Shown in pieces: positions 50,921 through 60,253 of a stretch of DNA of 64,000 bases. The notes beneath the pieces are model-generated. The model was not told where the DNA came from. It saw only the letters and a program-made list of their open reading frames with translations, and did no database searches. The stretch is taken from assembly GCF_013408665.1 (NCBI RefSeq), contig NZ_JACCCL010000001.1, positions 1,069,136 to 1,133,135 of the forward strand, read 5' to 3'. The stretch is from Sporosarcina sp. JAI121 (GTDB taxonomy: Bacteria > Bacillota > Bacilli > Bacillales_A > Planococcaceae). Each line of letters opens with the position of its first letter. Within the stretch, counting starts at the first letter, position 1. The position numbers were made by a program, and so were the translations under genes.

Positions 50921-50933
50921 GAGGTCTGACCTC
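50921..50933 (+). promoter_or_regulatory. Candidate GntR operator palindrome
   Basis: GAGGTC-T-GACCTC is a perfect 13-nt dyad in the leader, 18 nt before the regulator start. It resembles HutC-type GntR operators (GTCTAGAC core). Binding is inference. Confidence 0.5.
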
Positions 50934-50950
50934 GTATAGGGGGAGATGGT

Positions 50951-51679
50951 ATGATGGTGAAAGCGGATCAAAGACATTTGTATGTACAAGTTATTGAACG
51001 TCTGAAAACGGACATCGAATCGGGTATATTCAAAGAGAATGAGCGGTTCCCTTCGGAATTTGAACTCGCTCGTACACTGGGTGTCAGCCGCGCAACACTC
51101 CGCGAAGCGCTCCGTGTGCTTGAGGAGGATAAGGTCATCGTCCGCAAGCATGGTGTTGGGACGTTCGTTAATCCAAAACCGTTGTTTTCATCGGGCATTG
51201 AGCAATTATCCAGCGTTTCCTCTATGATCCGCGATGCGGGGATGGAGCCGGGTACGATTTTCATGGATGTTTCGGAAACGGACCCATGTGATGAAAGCAT
51301 CGCCAAATTTGATTGCGATGAAGATGATCGTTTGGTTACCATTAAAAGAGTACGGACCGCAGACGGCGCCCCGGTAGTCTATTGTATCGATCAGGTCCTA
51401 TCAAAAAACCTTTCGGCCGACACGGAAGAGCTGATGAATGATTCTATTTTCGACGCGATCGAAAAGTCTGGCACAATCCGTATCGGCCAAGCTGTGGCGC
51501 ATATCGAGCCTGTTGGATACGATGATGAAGCATCGTCCATCCTAAGATGCGGAGTCGATGTTCCACTCCTTGTTCTTCTGCAGCATCATTACAGTGAGGA
51601 AGGCGAAATGGTCCTTTACTCGAAAAACTATTTTCGGGCTGATAAATTCAGTTTCCATGTCGTACGAAAAAGGGTATAA
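50951..51679 (+). CDS. GntR-family (HutC-type) transcriptional regulator
   Basis: The 242-residue protein has an N-terminal winged helix ([41 protein letters not shown], split here) and a C-terminal UTRA-like ligand domain. ATG 50951 or 50954 follow AGGGGGAGA. It corresponds to YmfC after spoIIIE. It ends 46 nt before the nup lipoprotein gene, so it may control that importer, with a nucleoside as possible ligand. Confidence 0.88.
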   Translation: MMVKADQRHLYVQVIERLKTDIESGIFKENERFPSEFELARTLGVSRATLREALRVLEEDKVIVRKHGVGTFVNPKPLFSSGIEQLSSVSSMIRDAGMEPGTIFMDVSETDPCDESIAKFDCDEDDRLVTIKRVRTADGAPVVYCIDQVLSKNLSADTEELMNDSIFDAIEKSGTIRIGQAVAHIEPVGYDDEASSILRCGVDVPLLVLLQHHYSEEGEMVLYSKNYFRADKFSFHVVRKRV

Positions 51680-51725
51680 GACGTTAATACGTCCTACTAA
51701 TAGAAAAAACAGGGAGGTTCCAACA

Positions 51726-52799
51726 ATGAGCAAACGTAAATTTGGTCTTGCTTTATCAATGGTCCTAGCTGCCGGTACAATACTTGGCGCTTGTGGAACG
51801 GATAAAGCGAAAGACAAAGAAGGTTCTACGGGTGGTACGAAAGAAGATACTTTCTCAATTGCAATGGTAACTGATACAGGCGGTGTTGACGACAAATCGT
51901 TCAACCAATCCGCTTGGAAGGGGATCCAAGACTACGGTAAAGAAAATAACCTTGAAAAAGGCGATGGCGGCTTTGATTACTTACAGTCAAAAGAAGACGC
52001 TGAATACATGCCAAATTTAAACAAACTTGTTCAACGTGATTTCGACCTTATCTTAGGGGTAGGATTCCTGTTGAAAGAGTCGATTGATGAAATTGCTTCA
52101 CAACGCCCTGACAACAAATTTGCGCTTGTTGATGAAGTTTCCGACATGCCTAACGTAGCAAGTCTTATGTTCAAAGAGCAAGAAGGAGCATTCCTTGCGG
52201 GTGTAGCAGCTGCTCGTATGTCGAAATCCGGTAAAATCGGTTTTGTCGGCGGAATGGATATCCCGGTTATCGAACGTTTTGAAGCTGGATTCCTTGCAGG
52301 TGTAGCGGCTGTAAAACCTGAACTCAAAGTTGATGTTCAATATACAGGCGATTTTGGAAAAGCTGAACTTGGTAAAGCTGCAGCAAACCGTATGTATTCT
52401 TCAGGTGTAGATATTATTTTCCACGCTGCAGGCGGTACTGGTAACGGTGTATTCGCAGAAGCGAAAGAACGTAAAAAAGCAGATCCAAACGCTTATGTAT
52501 GGGTAATCGGTGTAGACTCCGACCAATATGATGAAGGTCAAGTAGGCGACGATAACATAACATTGACTTCAATGCTGAAACGCGTTGACATTGCAGTTAA
52601 AAATACAGCAGATCTTGCTGCTAAAGGTGACTTCCCTGGCGGTGAAGTAACTACTTTCGGTCTTGCTGACAATGGTATTGCACTTGCCGATTCACACGGA
52701 GCGATTCCGCAAGAAGTGCTGGACGAAGTGGATGAGTTTACAAAGAAAATTGCAGACGGTGAAATCGAAGTTCCAGAATTCAGAGCTAAAAAGAAATAA
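51726..52799 (+). CDS. nupN: BMP-family nucleoside-binding lipoprotein (NupN-type)
   Basis: This is the surface solute-binding protein of a nucleoside ABC importer. The signal peptide ends in lipobox LGAC with C23, and [16 protein letters not shown] is the BMP/Med hallmark. 357 residues. ATG 51726 follows GGAGG. A perfect 12-bp hairpin follows the gene, and nupO comes after 274 nt. Confidence 0.92.
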   Translation: MSKRKFGLALSMVLAAGTILGACGTDKAKDKEGSTGGTKEDTFSIAMVTDTGGVDDKSFNQSAWKGIQDYGKENNLEKGDGGFDYLQSKEDAEYMPNLNKLVQRDFDLILGVGFLLKESIDEIASQRPDNKFALVDEVSDMPNVASLMFKEQEGAFLAGVAAARMSKSGKIGFVGGMDIPVIERFEAGFLAGVAAVKPELKVDVQYTGDFGKAELGKAAANRMYSSGVDIIFHAAGGTGNGVFAEAKERKKADPNAYVWVIGVDSDQYDEGQVGDDNITLTSMLKRVDIAVKNTADLAAKGDFPGGEVTTFGLADNGIALADSHGAIPQEVLDEVDEFTKKIADGEIEVPEFRAKKK

Positions 52800-52811
52800 A
52801 AAACAAGTAAA

Positions 52812-52844
52812 CATGAAGACCGATGTATTCGGTCTTCATGATTT
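52812..52844 (+). terminator. Hairpin after nupN
   Basis: CATGAAGACCGA and its exact complement form a 12-bp stem with a 5-nt loop, followed only by ATTTAAAT. It probably stabilises or partially terminates the message so that binding protein exceeds transporter. Confidence 0.7.
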
Positions 52845-53002
52845 AAATGTAAATTAATAGAAGAAAAGATTCCGTATATGGTTTCTTTTCTTGTGTTAAT
52901 TTAATTTCATTAAGCAAACGTCTCCCACTTCTATAAGTGGCGGGATGAATGCGAACGAAGCCTATTATCCGGCGGGGATTCAACCCCCTGCTGTTTAAAG
53001 AC

Positions 53003-53044
53003 AAAGCCTCCGGCGGATGTCGCGCCGAGGCGTGATAGATTCTA
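53003..53044 (+). repeat. Dispersed 5'-UTR repeat, family C, copy 3 (short form)
   Basis: AAAGCCTCCGGCGGATG and GCCGAGGCGT match the copy at 30949-31020, with the middle deleted. It ends 30 nt before nupO. Confidence 0.6.
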
Positions 53045-53073
53045 ACTTACGCAAACGCGAGGGAGTGAACCCA

Positions 53074-54645
53074 GTGGAATATGTTATAGAAATGCTGAAC
53101 ATCCGAAAGGAATTCGGTAATTTTGTTGCGAACGACGATATTACTCTTCAGCTTGAAAAAGGTGAAATCCATGCTTTATTAGGTGAGAACGGAGCGGGGA
53201 AATCTACGTTGATGAATGTGCTATTCGGCCTCTATCAGCCTGAAGGCGGAGAAATTCGGGTGCGGGGAAAAGCGGTTGCTATTACGGATCCCAACGTTGC
53301 GAACAATTTGGGGATAGGGATGGTTCACCAACATTTTATGCTGGTTGAAAATCTGACAGTCACAGAAAATATCATTCTCGGAAATGAACCGAAAAAAATG
53401 GGTATGATCAATGTAAAAGATGCAGCAAAAAAAGTGGCGGAGATTTCGAAGTTATATGGACTTGACGTGGATCCCTATGCAAAAATCGAGGATATTTCTG
53501 TCGGTATGCAGCAACGGGTAGAAATATTGAAAACGCTTTATCGAGGTGCGGAAATTCTGATTTTCGATGAACCGACTGCATCTTTAACACCGCAAGAAAT
53601 CACGGAACTGATTTCTATCATGAAAAAATTGATTAGCGAAGGAAAATCGATTATCATCATCACCCACAAACTTCAGGAAATAATGGATGTATCCGATCGG
53701 GTGACGATTATCCGTAAAGGGAAAGGGATCGGAACAGTGATTACTTCGGAAACCGACCCGGAAGAACTTGCAACTTTAATGGTTGGTCGTCAAGTTACAT
53801 TCAAAACGGAAAAAGGACCGTCTTATCCAGCTGAGGAAGTTCTCCGTGTAGAAAACCTTGTTGTGGAGGATTATCGTAAAATTCCGAAAGTGAAAGGGTT
53901 AAATCTTTCTGTCCGTAAGGGTGAAATAGTTGGAATTGCAGGAATTGACGGCAATGGTCAATCAGAATTGATCGAAGCGATAACAGGTCTCCGGAAAGTG
54001 AAAAGTGGAAAAGTGTTCTTGGATTCAAAGGATGTCACCGGAAAAAAACCGCGTGAAATTACAGAATCCGGTCTTGGTCATATTCCCCAAGATCGCCATA
54101 AACATGGTCTGGTTCTTGACTTCTCAGTAGGATACAACGTCGCATTACAAACTTATTATAAAGCACCTTTATCCAAAAATAGCATTGTGAATTATAAACT
54201 CGTATCTAAAAAGGCAAAAGAAATCATCGAGATGTATGATGTACGGACACAAGGTGAGCATGAGTTTGCCCGTGCACTTTCGGGAGGGAATCAGCAGAAG
54301 CTCATCATCGGACGTGAAGTGGATCGGAATCCAGAATTGCTGATTGCCGCCCTTCCGACACGGGGGCTTGATGTCGGTGCAATTGAATTCATTCATAAAC
54401 GATTAATAGAACAACGTGATAACGGCAAAGCGGTTCTTCTTATTTCGTTTGAACTGGATGAAGTGATGAACGTTTCCGACCGCATTGCAGTTATTTACGA
54501 TGGTATTATTGTCGATACGGTTATTCCTGCCGAAACGACTGAACAGCAACTTGGACTTCTAATGGCAGGACAAACGAAGGAAAAGATTGTCGTCGAAGGG
54601 AAAGAAGTTAGGCTGAAAGAGGGTGATGATCACCATGTCGAATAG
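53074..54645 (+). CDS. nupO: Nucleoside ABC importer, duplicated ATPase (NupO-type)
   Basis: The 523-residue protein has two ABC domains. The first has Walker A GENGAGKST, signature SVGMQQRVEI and Walker B ILIFDEP; the second has a degenerate Walker A (GIDGNGQSE) and LSGGNQQKLI, as usual for this family. GTG 53074 gives MEYVIEMLNIRKEF, the family N-terminus, 9 nt after GAGGGA; the longer frame lies in the repeat. It overlaps nupP. Confidence 0.95.
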   Translation: MEYVIEMLNIRKEFGNFVANDDITLQLEKGEIHALLGENGAGKSTLMNVLFGLYQPEGGEIRVRGKAVAITDPNVANNLGIGMVHQHFMLVENLTVTENIILGNEPKKMGMINVKDAAKKVAEISKLYGLDVDPYAKIEDISVGMQQRVEILKTLYRGAEILIFDEPTASLTPQEITELISIMKKLISEGKSIIIITHKLQEIMDVSDRVTIIRKGKGIGTVITSETDPEELATLMVGRQVTFKTEKGPSYPAEEVLRVENLVVEDYRKIPKVKGLNLSVRKGEIVGIAGIDGNGQSELIEAITGLRKVKSGKVFLDSKDVTGKKPREITESGLGHIPQDRHKHGLVLDFSVGYNVALQTYYKAPLSKNSIVNYKLVSKKAKEIIEMYDVRTQGEHEFARALSGGNQQKLIIGREVDRNPELLIAALPTRGLDVGAIEFIHKRLIEQRDNGKAVLLISFELDEVMNVSDRIAVIYDGIIVDTVIPAETTEQQLGLLMAGQTKEKIVVEGKEVRLKEGDDHHVE

Positions 54646-55681
54646 ATTTGTGAATATATTGGTACCGATCATCTCGATTATTCTAGGACTGCTTGTTGGT
54701 GCAATCGTCATGTTGCTTAGCGGATATGATCCGGTTGCCGGGTATATTGCATTATGGAACGGTATCTTCGGAAACATGTATTCAATCGGTGAAACAATCC
54801 GGCAAATAAGTCCTTATATACTTGCGGGTCTCGCTGTTGCATTCGCATTCCGCACCGGTCTTTTCAACATCGGGGTAGAAGGACAGTTGATCGTCGGCTG
54901 GTTCGCAGCGGCTTACGTCGGAATGGCGTTTGAACTGCCGAAACTCATCCATTTACCTTTAGCGCTTCTTGCAGCTGCTTTGGCGGGGGCACTTTGGGGG
55001 CTGGTTCCCGGTATCCTGAAAGCGACACTTCATGTGCATGAAGTTATTGTCACCATCATGATGAACTACATTGCACTTCATACGGTGAATGCGCTGATCA
55101 AAGCTGTTTCCGACGGCGGATACAAGACAGGGAAGATTCACCCGACAGCATCCCTACGATCGGATTTCTTATCCAATCTGACGGATTTCTCTACGTTGCA
55201 CTATGGAATTTTCGTCGCACTTGCGATGGTTGCAGTCATGTGGTTCATTTTGGAGAAAACGAAAACTGGGTTCGAGCTTAAATCAGTTGGTTTCAACGAC
55301 CACGCGTCACAATATGCAGGAATGAATGTAAAAAAGAACATTATTTTGTCCATGGTGGTCTCGGGTGCGTTTGCAGGACTCGGAGGAGCGATGGAAGCCC
55401 TTGGAACTTTCGGAAATATGGTGACGCGAAGTGCGTTTACAGGTATTGGATTTGACGGGATTGCCGTCGCCCTTTTAGGTGCAAATACGCCGCTTGGTGT
55501 TATTTTCGGGGCATCGCTCTTCGGGTCACTGAAATATGGTGCCGGAAATATGCCGAATGAGGCGGGCGTGCCGATTGAAATCGTATCAATCGTCATTGCG
55601 CTAATCATATTCTTTGTCGCATCAGGCTATATTATTCGCGTTCTTCTTAGCAAGATGAAAAAGAAAAAGGAGGCAAAATGA
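54635..55681 (+). CDS. nupP: Nucleoside ABC importer permease (NupP-type)
   Basis: The 348-residue protein has about nine membrane segments and the conserved FRTGLFNIGVEGQLIVG. It is one permease half. ATG 54635 follows AGAGGGTGA; ATG 54626 and GTG 54623 are too close to the SD. It overlaps nupO. Confidence 0.92.
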   Translation: MSNRFVNILVPIISIILGLLVGAIVMLLSGYDPVAGYIALWNGIFGNMYSIGETIRQISPYILAGLAVAFAFRTGLFNIGVEGQLIVGWFAAAYVGMAFELPKLIHLPLALLAAALAGALWGLVPGILKATLHVHEVIVTIMMNYIALHTVNALIKAVSDGGYKTGKIHPTASLRSDFLSNLTDFSTLHYGIFVALAMVAVMWFILEKTKTGFELKSVGFNDHASQYAGMNVKKNIILSMVVSGAFAGLGGAMEALGTFGNMVTRSAFTGIGFDGIAVALLGANTPLGVIFGASLFGSLKYGAGNMPNEAGVPIEIVSIVIALIIFFVASGYIIRVLLSKMKKKKEAK

Positions 55682-55682
55682 T

Positions 55683-56642
55683 ATGAGTTTTCTAGAAATA
55701 CTTTATTTCATCGTTCCGATTACCATTTCATACGCTGCCCCTCTCATTTTCACTGCAATCGGAGGCGTATTCTCGGAACGTTCGGGTGTTGTTAACATCG
55801 GTCTTGAAGGGCTCATGGTCATGGGTGCTTTTATCGGAATTCTATTCAATTTATTTTACGCTGATACATTTGGTGCTTGGACTCCGTGGCTTGCATTGCT
55901 GGTGGCAATGATCGTTTCCGGGATATTCTCCATCATGCATGCGGTCGCTTCGATTACATTCCGTGCCGATCAAGTAGTATCGGGGGTTGCCATCAACATG
56001 CTGGGAATCGCCATCGCTTTGTTCTCCGTAAAATTGATTTACGGCAAGGGACAGACGGATTTCATTCAACATAGTATTCCGCGTTTTAACGTCCCGATCC
56101 TACATGAAATCCCGTTTATCGGCCCTCTATTTTTCAAGGGAATTTATGGTTCATCTATATTGGCAATAGGCCTCGCTTTTCTGGCGTGGTTCATCATTTA
56201 TAAAACGCCATTCGGTCTTCGCCTCCGTTCAGTCGGGGAACATCCGATGGCTGCAGATACAATGGGAATCAACGTAACGAAAATCCGCTATATTGCGGTC
56301 ATTATTTCGGGAGGTCTTGCCGGTATTGGCGGGGCAATCTACTCTCAAACGATGACGAATGATTTCAGTCATGCAACGATTAATGGACAAGGGTTCATGG
56401 CACTTGCCGCGATGATTTTTGGTAAATGGCATCCGATTGGTGCGATGGGGGCTGCCTTGTTCTTCGGATTTGCACAAGCACTTGCTATCAGTTCGTCTAG
56501 TATATCGTTTATGGAAAATGTCCCATCCGTCTATCTGTACATTTTGCCATACGCATTGACAATTCTTGCTCTTGCAGGATTCATCGGTAGAGCGAATGCG
56601 CCGAAAGCAAGCGGACAGCCTTATATAAAAGGAAATCGATAA
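55683..56642 (+). CDS. nupQ: Nucleoside ABC importer permease (NupQ-type)
   Basis: The second permease half has FSERSGVVNIGLEGLMVMGAF and ~eight membrane segments in 319 residues. AAGGAGGC is 9 nt before the ATG. It ends the nup operon, followed by a terminator. Confidence 0.94.
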   Translation: MSFLEILYFIVPITISYAAPLIFTAIGGVFSERSGVVNIGLEGLMVMGAFIGILFNLFYADTFGAWTPWLALLVAMIVSGIFSIMHAVASITFRADQVVSGVAINMLGIAIALFSVKLIYGKGQTDFIQHSIPRFNVPILHEIPFIGPLFFKGIYGSSILAIGLAFLAWFIIYKTPFGLRLRSVGEHPMAADTMGINVTKIRYIAVIISGGLAGIGGAIYSQTMTNDFSHATINGQGFMALAAMIFGKWHPIGAMGAALFFGFAQALAISSSSISFMENVPSVYLYILPYALTILALAGFIGRANAPKASGQPYIKGNR

Positions 56643-56648
56643 AATGAA

Positions 56649-56693
56649 GCTGCCTCGATCGTCTGATACATCGGACTTTGGGGCAGTCTTTTT
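56649..56693 (+). terminator. Probable terminator after nupQ
   Basis: GCTGCC and GGCAGT pair across an inner region GATCGTCTGATACATCGGAC, followed by TTTTTAT. Confidence 0.6.
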
Positions 56694-56723
56694 ATATGAG
56701 AAAAGATACATTCGGCTGATAAT

Positions 56724-56753
56724 TTGCATCTATTGACTTATGGAATGTATAGT
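56724..56753 (+). promoter_or_regulatory. Possible promoter of ymfF
   Basis: TTGCAT (56724-56729) and TATAGT (56748-56753) are 18 nt apart, just after the nup terminator. Confidence 0.5.
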
Positions 56754-56795
56754 GAAGTGAGGATTCCGCATATTAACTAAAACAGAGGTGTTCAT

Positions 56796-58070
56796 ATGTT
56801 CAAAAAAGTCGGGTTACAAGAGGGCGTCACATTATATATCCGAAAGTCGGAACAGTTTAAAACCGTCAATTTCTCGGTGAAATGGAAAACGGCTCTTGAT
56901 GAAAAGAAAGCAGCTCATCGCGCAGTTCTGGCGAACGTTCTGGAAGATTCCAACGGCCGCTATCAGACACAAACCGAATTCCGGAATGCGTTAGACGAAT
57001 TATATGGAACGGTATTGTACACTGATGCCGGAAAACGGGCAGAAACGCATATTGTTTCCCTTTCCGCTGAATGTGTAAACGATGAATATATATCTGAAGG
57101 CGGTGTGCTTGATGAAGTGCTCAGCTTGATTCAAACAGTGATTTTCGACCCTAACATCAAGGACGGAAAATTCGATGATACCGTCGTCACTCGCGAAAAA
57201 AGGTCTGTGAAAGATCGAATCCGTTCGGTTTACGATGATAAGACGAGATACGCCCAAAAAAGAATGCTGGAATTACTACGACCAGACAGTGCAGCATCTG
57301 CATCATCCTACGGAACGGAAAAAGATGTCGAAGCGCTTACATCAGCAGATCTATTTGCTGCTTATGAAAGTATGATCAATGACGATGAAATCGATATCTA
57401 CGTTGTGGGAGACATCGACGAAAACGAAATGACAGAGAAGATCAAGTCACTTTTCACATTCAACCCGCGTACAGTACAGAACCGTCAACCTGTTGTTCAA
57501 CAAACAGCGAAACAAACGACGGATATTAAACATGTGCTGGAGAAACAGGATATGAAACAAGGAAAACTGCATCTTGGATTCAGTACACCCGTAACATTCG
57601 GTCATCCTGATTATGCGAAAATGCAAGTCACAAACGGAGTTTTCGGCGGTTTTGCACACAGTAAACTGTTCATGAATGTCCGAGAGAAAGAAAGCATGGC
57701 GTATTACGCATCCAGTTCCTATTCTTCCCATTACGGACTTCTCTATGTAATGGCGGGAATTGACGCTGAACTTGAAGAAAAAGCTGTAAATCTTATTAAG
57801 GAACAACTTTCAGAACTTCAAGCGGGAGAAATTACGGATCTTGAAATCGAGCAGACGCAAGCGTTACTTGCAAATGGCATTAAAAGTGCATTCGACTCAG
57901 CTAGAGGTCAGATTGAAGTGTTTGATCAATACAAGGAACTGGATGAAAACTTCACAGCGGATTCAATCATTTCCGGCTGGGAAGCTGTAACGAAAGAGGA
58001 TATAAGAAAAATGGCCTCTGAAATCACTTTAGAAATCGTCTATCTGTTATCGGGCAAGGGGGCTAACTAA
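56796..58070 (+). CDS. ymfF: M16-family peptidase-like protein YmfF (no zinc motif)
   Basis: The 424-residue protein has the M16 fold but no HXXEH in the usual N-terminal position, so it is probably the inactive partner of YmfH. It has FGGFAHSKLFMNVREKESMAYY, a substrate-binding motif typical of the inactive half. It precedes ymfH by one base. Confidence 0.9.
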   Translation: MFKKVGLQEGVTLYIRKSEQFKTVNFSVKWKTALDEKKAAHRAVLANVLEDSNGRYQTQTEFRNALDELYGTVLYTDAGKRAETHIVSLSAECVNDEYISEGGVLDEVLSLIQTVIFDPNIKDGKFDDTVVTREKRSVKDRIRSVYDDKTRYAQKRMLELLRPDSAASASSYGTEKDVEALTSADLFAAYESMINDDEIDIYVVGDIDENEMTEKIKSLFTFNPRTVQNRQPVVQQTAKQTTDIKHVLEKQDMKQGKLHLGFSTPVTFGHPDYAKMQVTNGVFGGFAHSKLFMNVREKESMAYYASSSYSSHYGLLYVMAGIDAELEEKAVNLIKEQLSELQAGEITDLEIEQTQALLANGIKSAFDSARGQIEVFDQYKELDENFTADSIISGWEAVTKEDIRKMASEITLEIVYLLSGKGAN

Positions 58071-58071
58071 G

Positions 58072-59370
58072 ATGAAGAAGATTCAATTCGATAATTTACA
58101 GGAAACCTTATATAACGAAACACTCGACAACGGACTAGATGTCTACATTTTACCTAAACGCGGATTTTCAAAAACATTCGTGACGTTCACGACTAAATAT
58201 GGTTCAATCGACCGTACATTCATTCCACGTGGGAAAAATGAGGAAGTGACTGTTCCGGACGGTATCGCGCATTTCCTTGAGCATAAAATGTTTGAAAAAG
58301 AAGATGGAGATGTATTTCAGAAGTTTAGCGTGAATGGAGCATCCGCCAATGCGTTCACTTCCTTCACACGGACTGCTTATTTATTCTCTGCAACCGATAA
58401 GCTATATGATAATACAGAAATCCTACTTGATTTCGTCCAAGAACCATATTTTACGGAGAAAACGGTTGATAAGGAAAAGGGAATCATTGCACAGGAAATC
58501 ACGATGTACGATGACCAACCCGATTGGCGTCTATATTTCGGTACGATTGAGAACATGTTCCATGAGCATCCGGTGAAGATCGACATTGCCGGTACAGTAG
58601 CATCGATTCAAGACATCACGGCAGATCATTTGTATGAATGCTATGAAACCTTCTATCATCCATCGAATATGGTGCTTTTCGCAGTGGGTGCTGTTGACCC
58701 CGCGGAAATGATGGCGTTCATCAAGAAGAATCAAGATGCCAAAACATTTGATGAGCCAGCGGAAATCATCCGCAGTTTTCCGACTGAAGCGGACACCGCC
58801 GCGAAAACCGATCGGAATCTTGTGATGGACGTATCAAAACCGAAATTGAATATCGGGATGAAATGCAATAAAACGGACATTGAGGGAGAAGAGATGCTGA
58901 TTCAAGAATTATCGGCGGGACTTGTCCTCGATATCCTATTTGGCAGATCCTCAGAGTTCTTTACGGAATCATACAATGAAGGACTGATTGATGAGTCATT
59001 CTCTTATGATTTCACAATGGAGAACGGATTTGGTTTCGCTATGGTCGGTTCTGATACAGACCAGCCTGTGGAACTTGAAACCGCAATTCGAAAAACGATC
59101 CGCGACGCGGTGGAAAATTGGCCCATTACCGATGTGGAACTTAATCGGATGAGGAAGAAGAAAATTGGTCAATTCATGCGTTCTTTGAATTCACCGGAAT
59201 TCATCGCCAACCAATTTACACGATATACTTTCAATAACATGAACTTGTTCGATGTCATTCCTACATTCGAAAAGTTGACGCTTGAGAACTTAAAAGATGC
59301 ATTCAACACGTTTTGTGATGAAAGCGGTCATACTGTCTATTCAATCGTTCCAGCTGTAAAAGCAAAATGA
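58072..59370 (+). CDS. ymfH: M16-family zinc peptidase YmfH
   Basis: The 432-residue protein carries HFLEH near residue 68 with KGIIAQEI downstream as third ligand, so it should be the active half of a YmfF/YmfH pair. GGGGGC precedes the ATG. The stop overlaps ymfI (ATGA). Confidence 0.93.
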   Translation: MKKIQFDNLQETLYNETLDNGLDVYILPKRGFSKTFVTFTTKYGSIDRTFIPRGKNEEVTVPDGIAHFLEHKMFEKEDGDVFQKFSVNGASANAFTSFTRTAYLFSATDKLYDNTEILLDFVQEPYFTEKTVDKEKGIIAQEITMYDDQPDWRLYFGTIENMFHEHPVKIDIAGTVASIQDITADHLYECYETFYHPSNMVLFAVGAVDPAEMMAFIKKNQDAKTFDEPAEIIRSFPTEADTAAKTDRNLVMDVSKPKLNIGMKCNKTDIEGEEMLIQELSAGLVLDILFGRSSEFFTESYNEGLIDESFSYDFTMENGFGFAMVGSDTDQPVELETAIRKTIRDAVENWPITDVELNRMRKKKIGQFMRSLNSPEFIANQFTRYTFNNMNLFDVIPTFEKLTLENLKDAFNTFCDESGHTVYSIVPAVKAK

Positions 59371-60101
59371 AGCAACGGAAATACTGTGTCGTACTCGGCG
59401 CATCGGGTGGCATAGGTGAAGCGATCAGCAGAAGTTTAGCATCTGCAGGTTGGTCGCTTTTCCTTCATTGCCATGAAAACACAGAACAGGCAGCGCTTTT
59501 GCTGACAGAGCTGAGCAGAGCATTTCCCGAGTCGGACTTTCGCGTAGTGCAAGCTGATTTCCGTGCATCGGATGGGGCTGAGAAACTAGCCGAACAAGTC
59601 CGGGATGTTGGTGCCATCGTCGCTGCGAACGGCCAGTCGATGCTGAAGCTCCTGACGGAGACGACTGCAGAAGACATGGATGGATTATGGAAGGTGCATG
59701 TCCAAAATCCTGCAAGGTTCATCGGGCTTATTTCGTCCCAACTGCGCACTTTTGAACAATCGTACGTCGTCATGATCGGGTCGGTCTGGGGCAATACGGG
59801 AGCGGCGGGGGAAGTGATGTATTCCGCGGTGAAAGGAGCGCAGCATGCATTTGTGAAAGCCTACGCGAAAGAAGCGGCCTATTCAGGAATGCGTGTCAAT
59901 GCAGTTGCACCCGGATGGATTGAAACCCGGATGAATGCAGATATCCCATTGGACGAACGGCAGATGATCATTGATGAAATTCCGCTAATGCGCCCGGGAA
60001 CGCCCGAGCATGTCGCCGAAGCGGTAAACTTTCTGTTAAGCGGCAAGGCGGATTATATAACAGGCGAGATAATGAAAGTGAACGGCGGTTGGTATATATA
60101 G
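59367..60101 (+). CDS. ymfI: SDR-family oxidoreductase YmfI
   Basis: A 244-residue short-chain dehydrogenase with GASGGIGEA, catalytic Ser (MIGSVWGN) and YSAVK. Substrate unknown. It starts within the ymfH stop and ends before a terminator; ymfJ, usual next, is absent. Confidence 0.92.
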   Translation: MKQRKYCVVLGASGGIGEAISRSLASAGWSLFLHCHENTEQAALLLTELSRAFPESDFRVVQADFRASDGAEKLAEQVRDVGAIVAANGQSMLKLLTETTAEDMDGLWKVHVQNPARFIGLISSQLRTFEQSYVVMIGSVWGNTGAAGEVMYSAVKGAQHAFVKAYAKEAAYSGMRVNAVAPGWIETRMNADIPLDERQMIIDEIPLMRPGTPEHVAEAVNFLLSGKADYITGEIMKVNGGWYI

Positions 60102-60108
60102 TTTGACG

Positions 60109-60140
60109 AGGGGGGAGTACGACAATCCCCTTTTTTTCTT
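60109..60140 (+). terminator. Terminator after ymfI
   Basis: GGGGGA and TCCCC pair across GTACGACAA, followed by a seven-T run. Confidence 0.75.
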
Positions 60141-60153
60141 TTACCCTTTTTCC

Positions 60154-60182
60154 TTTTCATAATGTGTCGAATCCGCTATCAT
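60154..60182 (+). promoter_or_regulatory. Possible promoter of ymfK
   Basis: TTTTCA (60154-60159) and TATCAT (60177-60182), spacer 17 nt, directly after a terminator. Confidence 0.45.
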
Positions 60183-60253
60183 AGAACTATATTGCTTCTT
60201 GTGCGTCATATAGTTATGGATGTTCAAAAAATGGATGAAAGGGTGTGTGTCGG

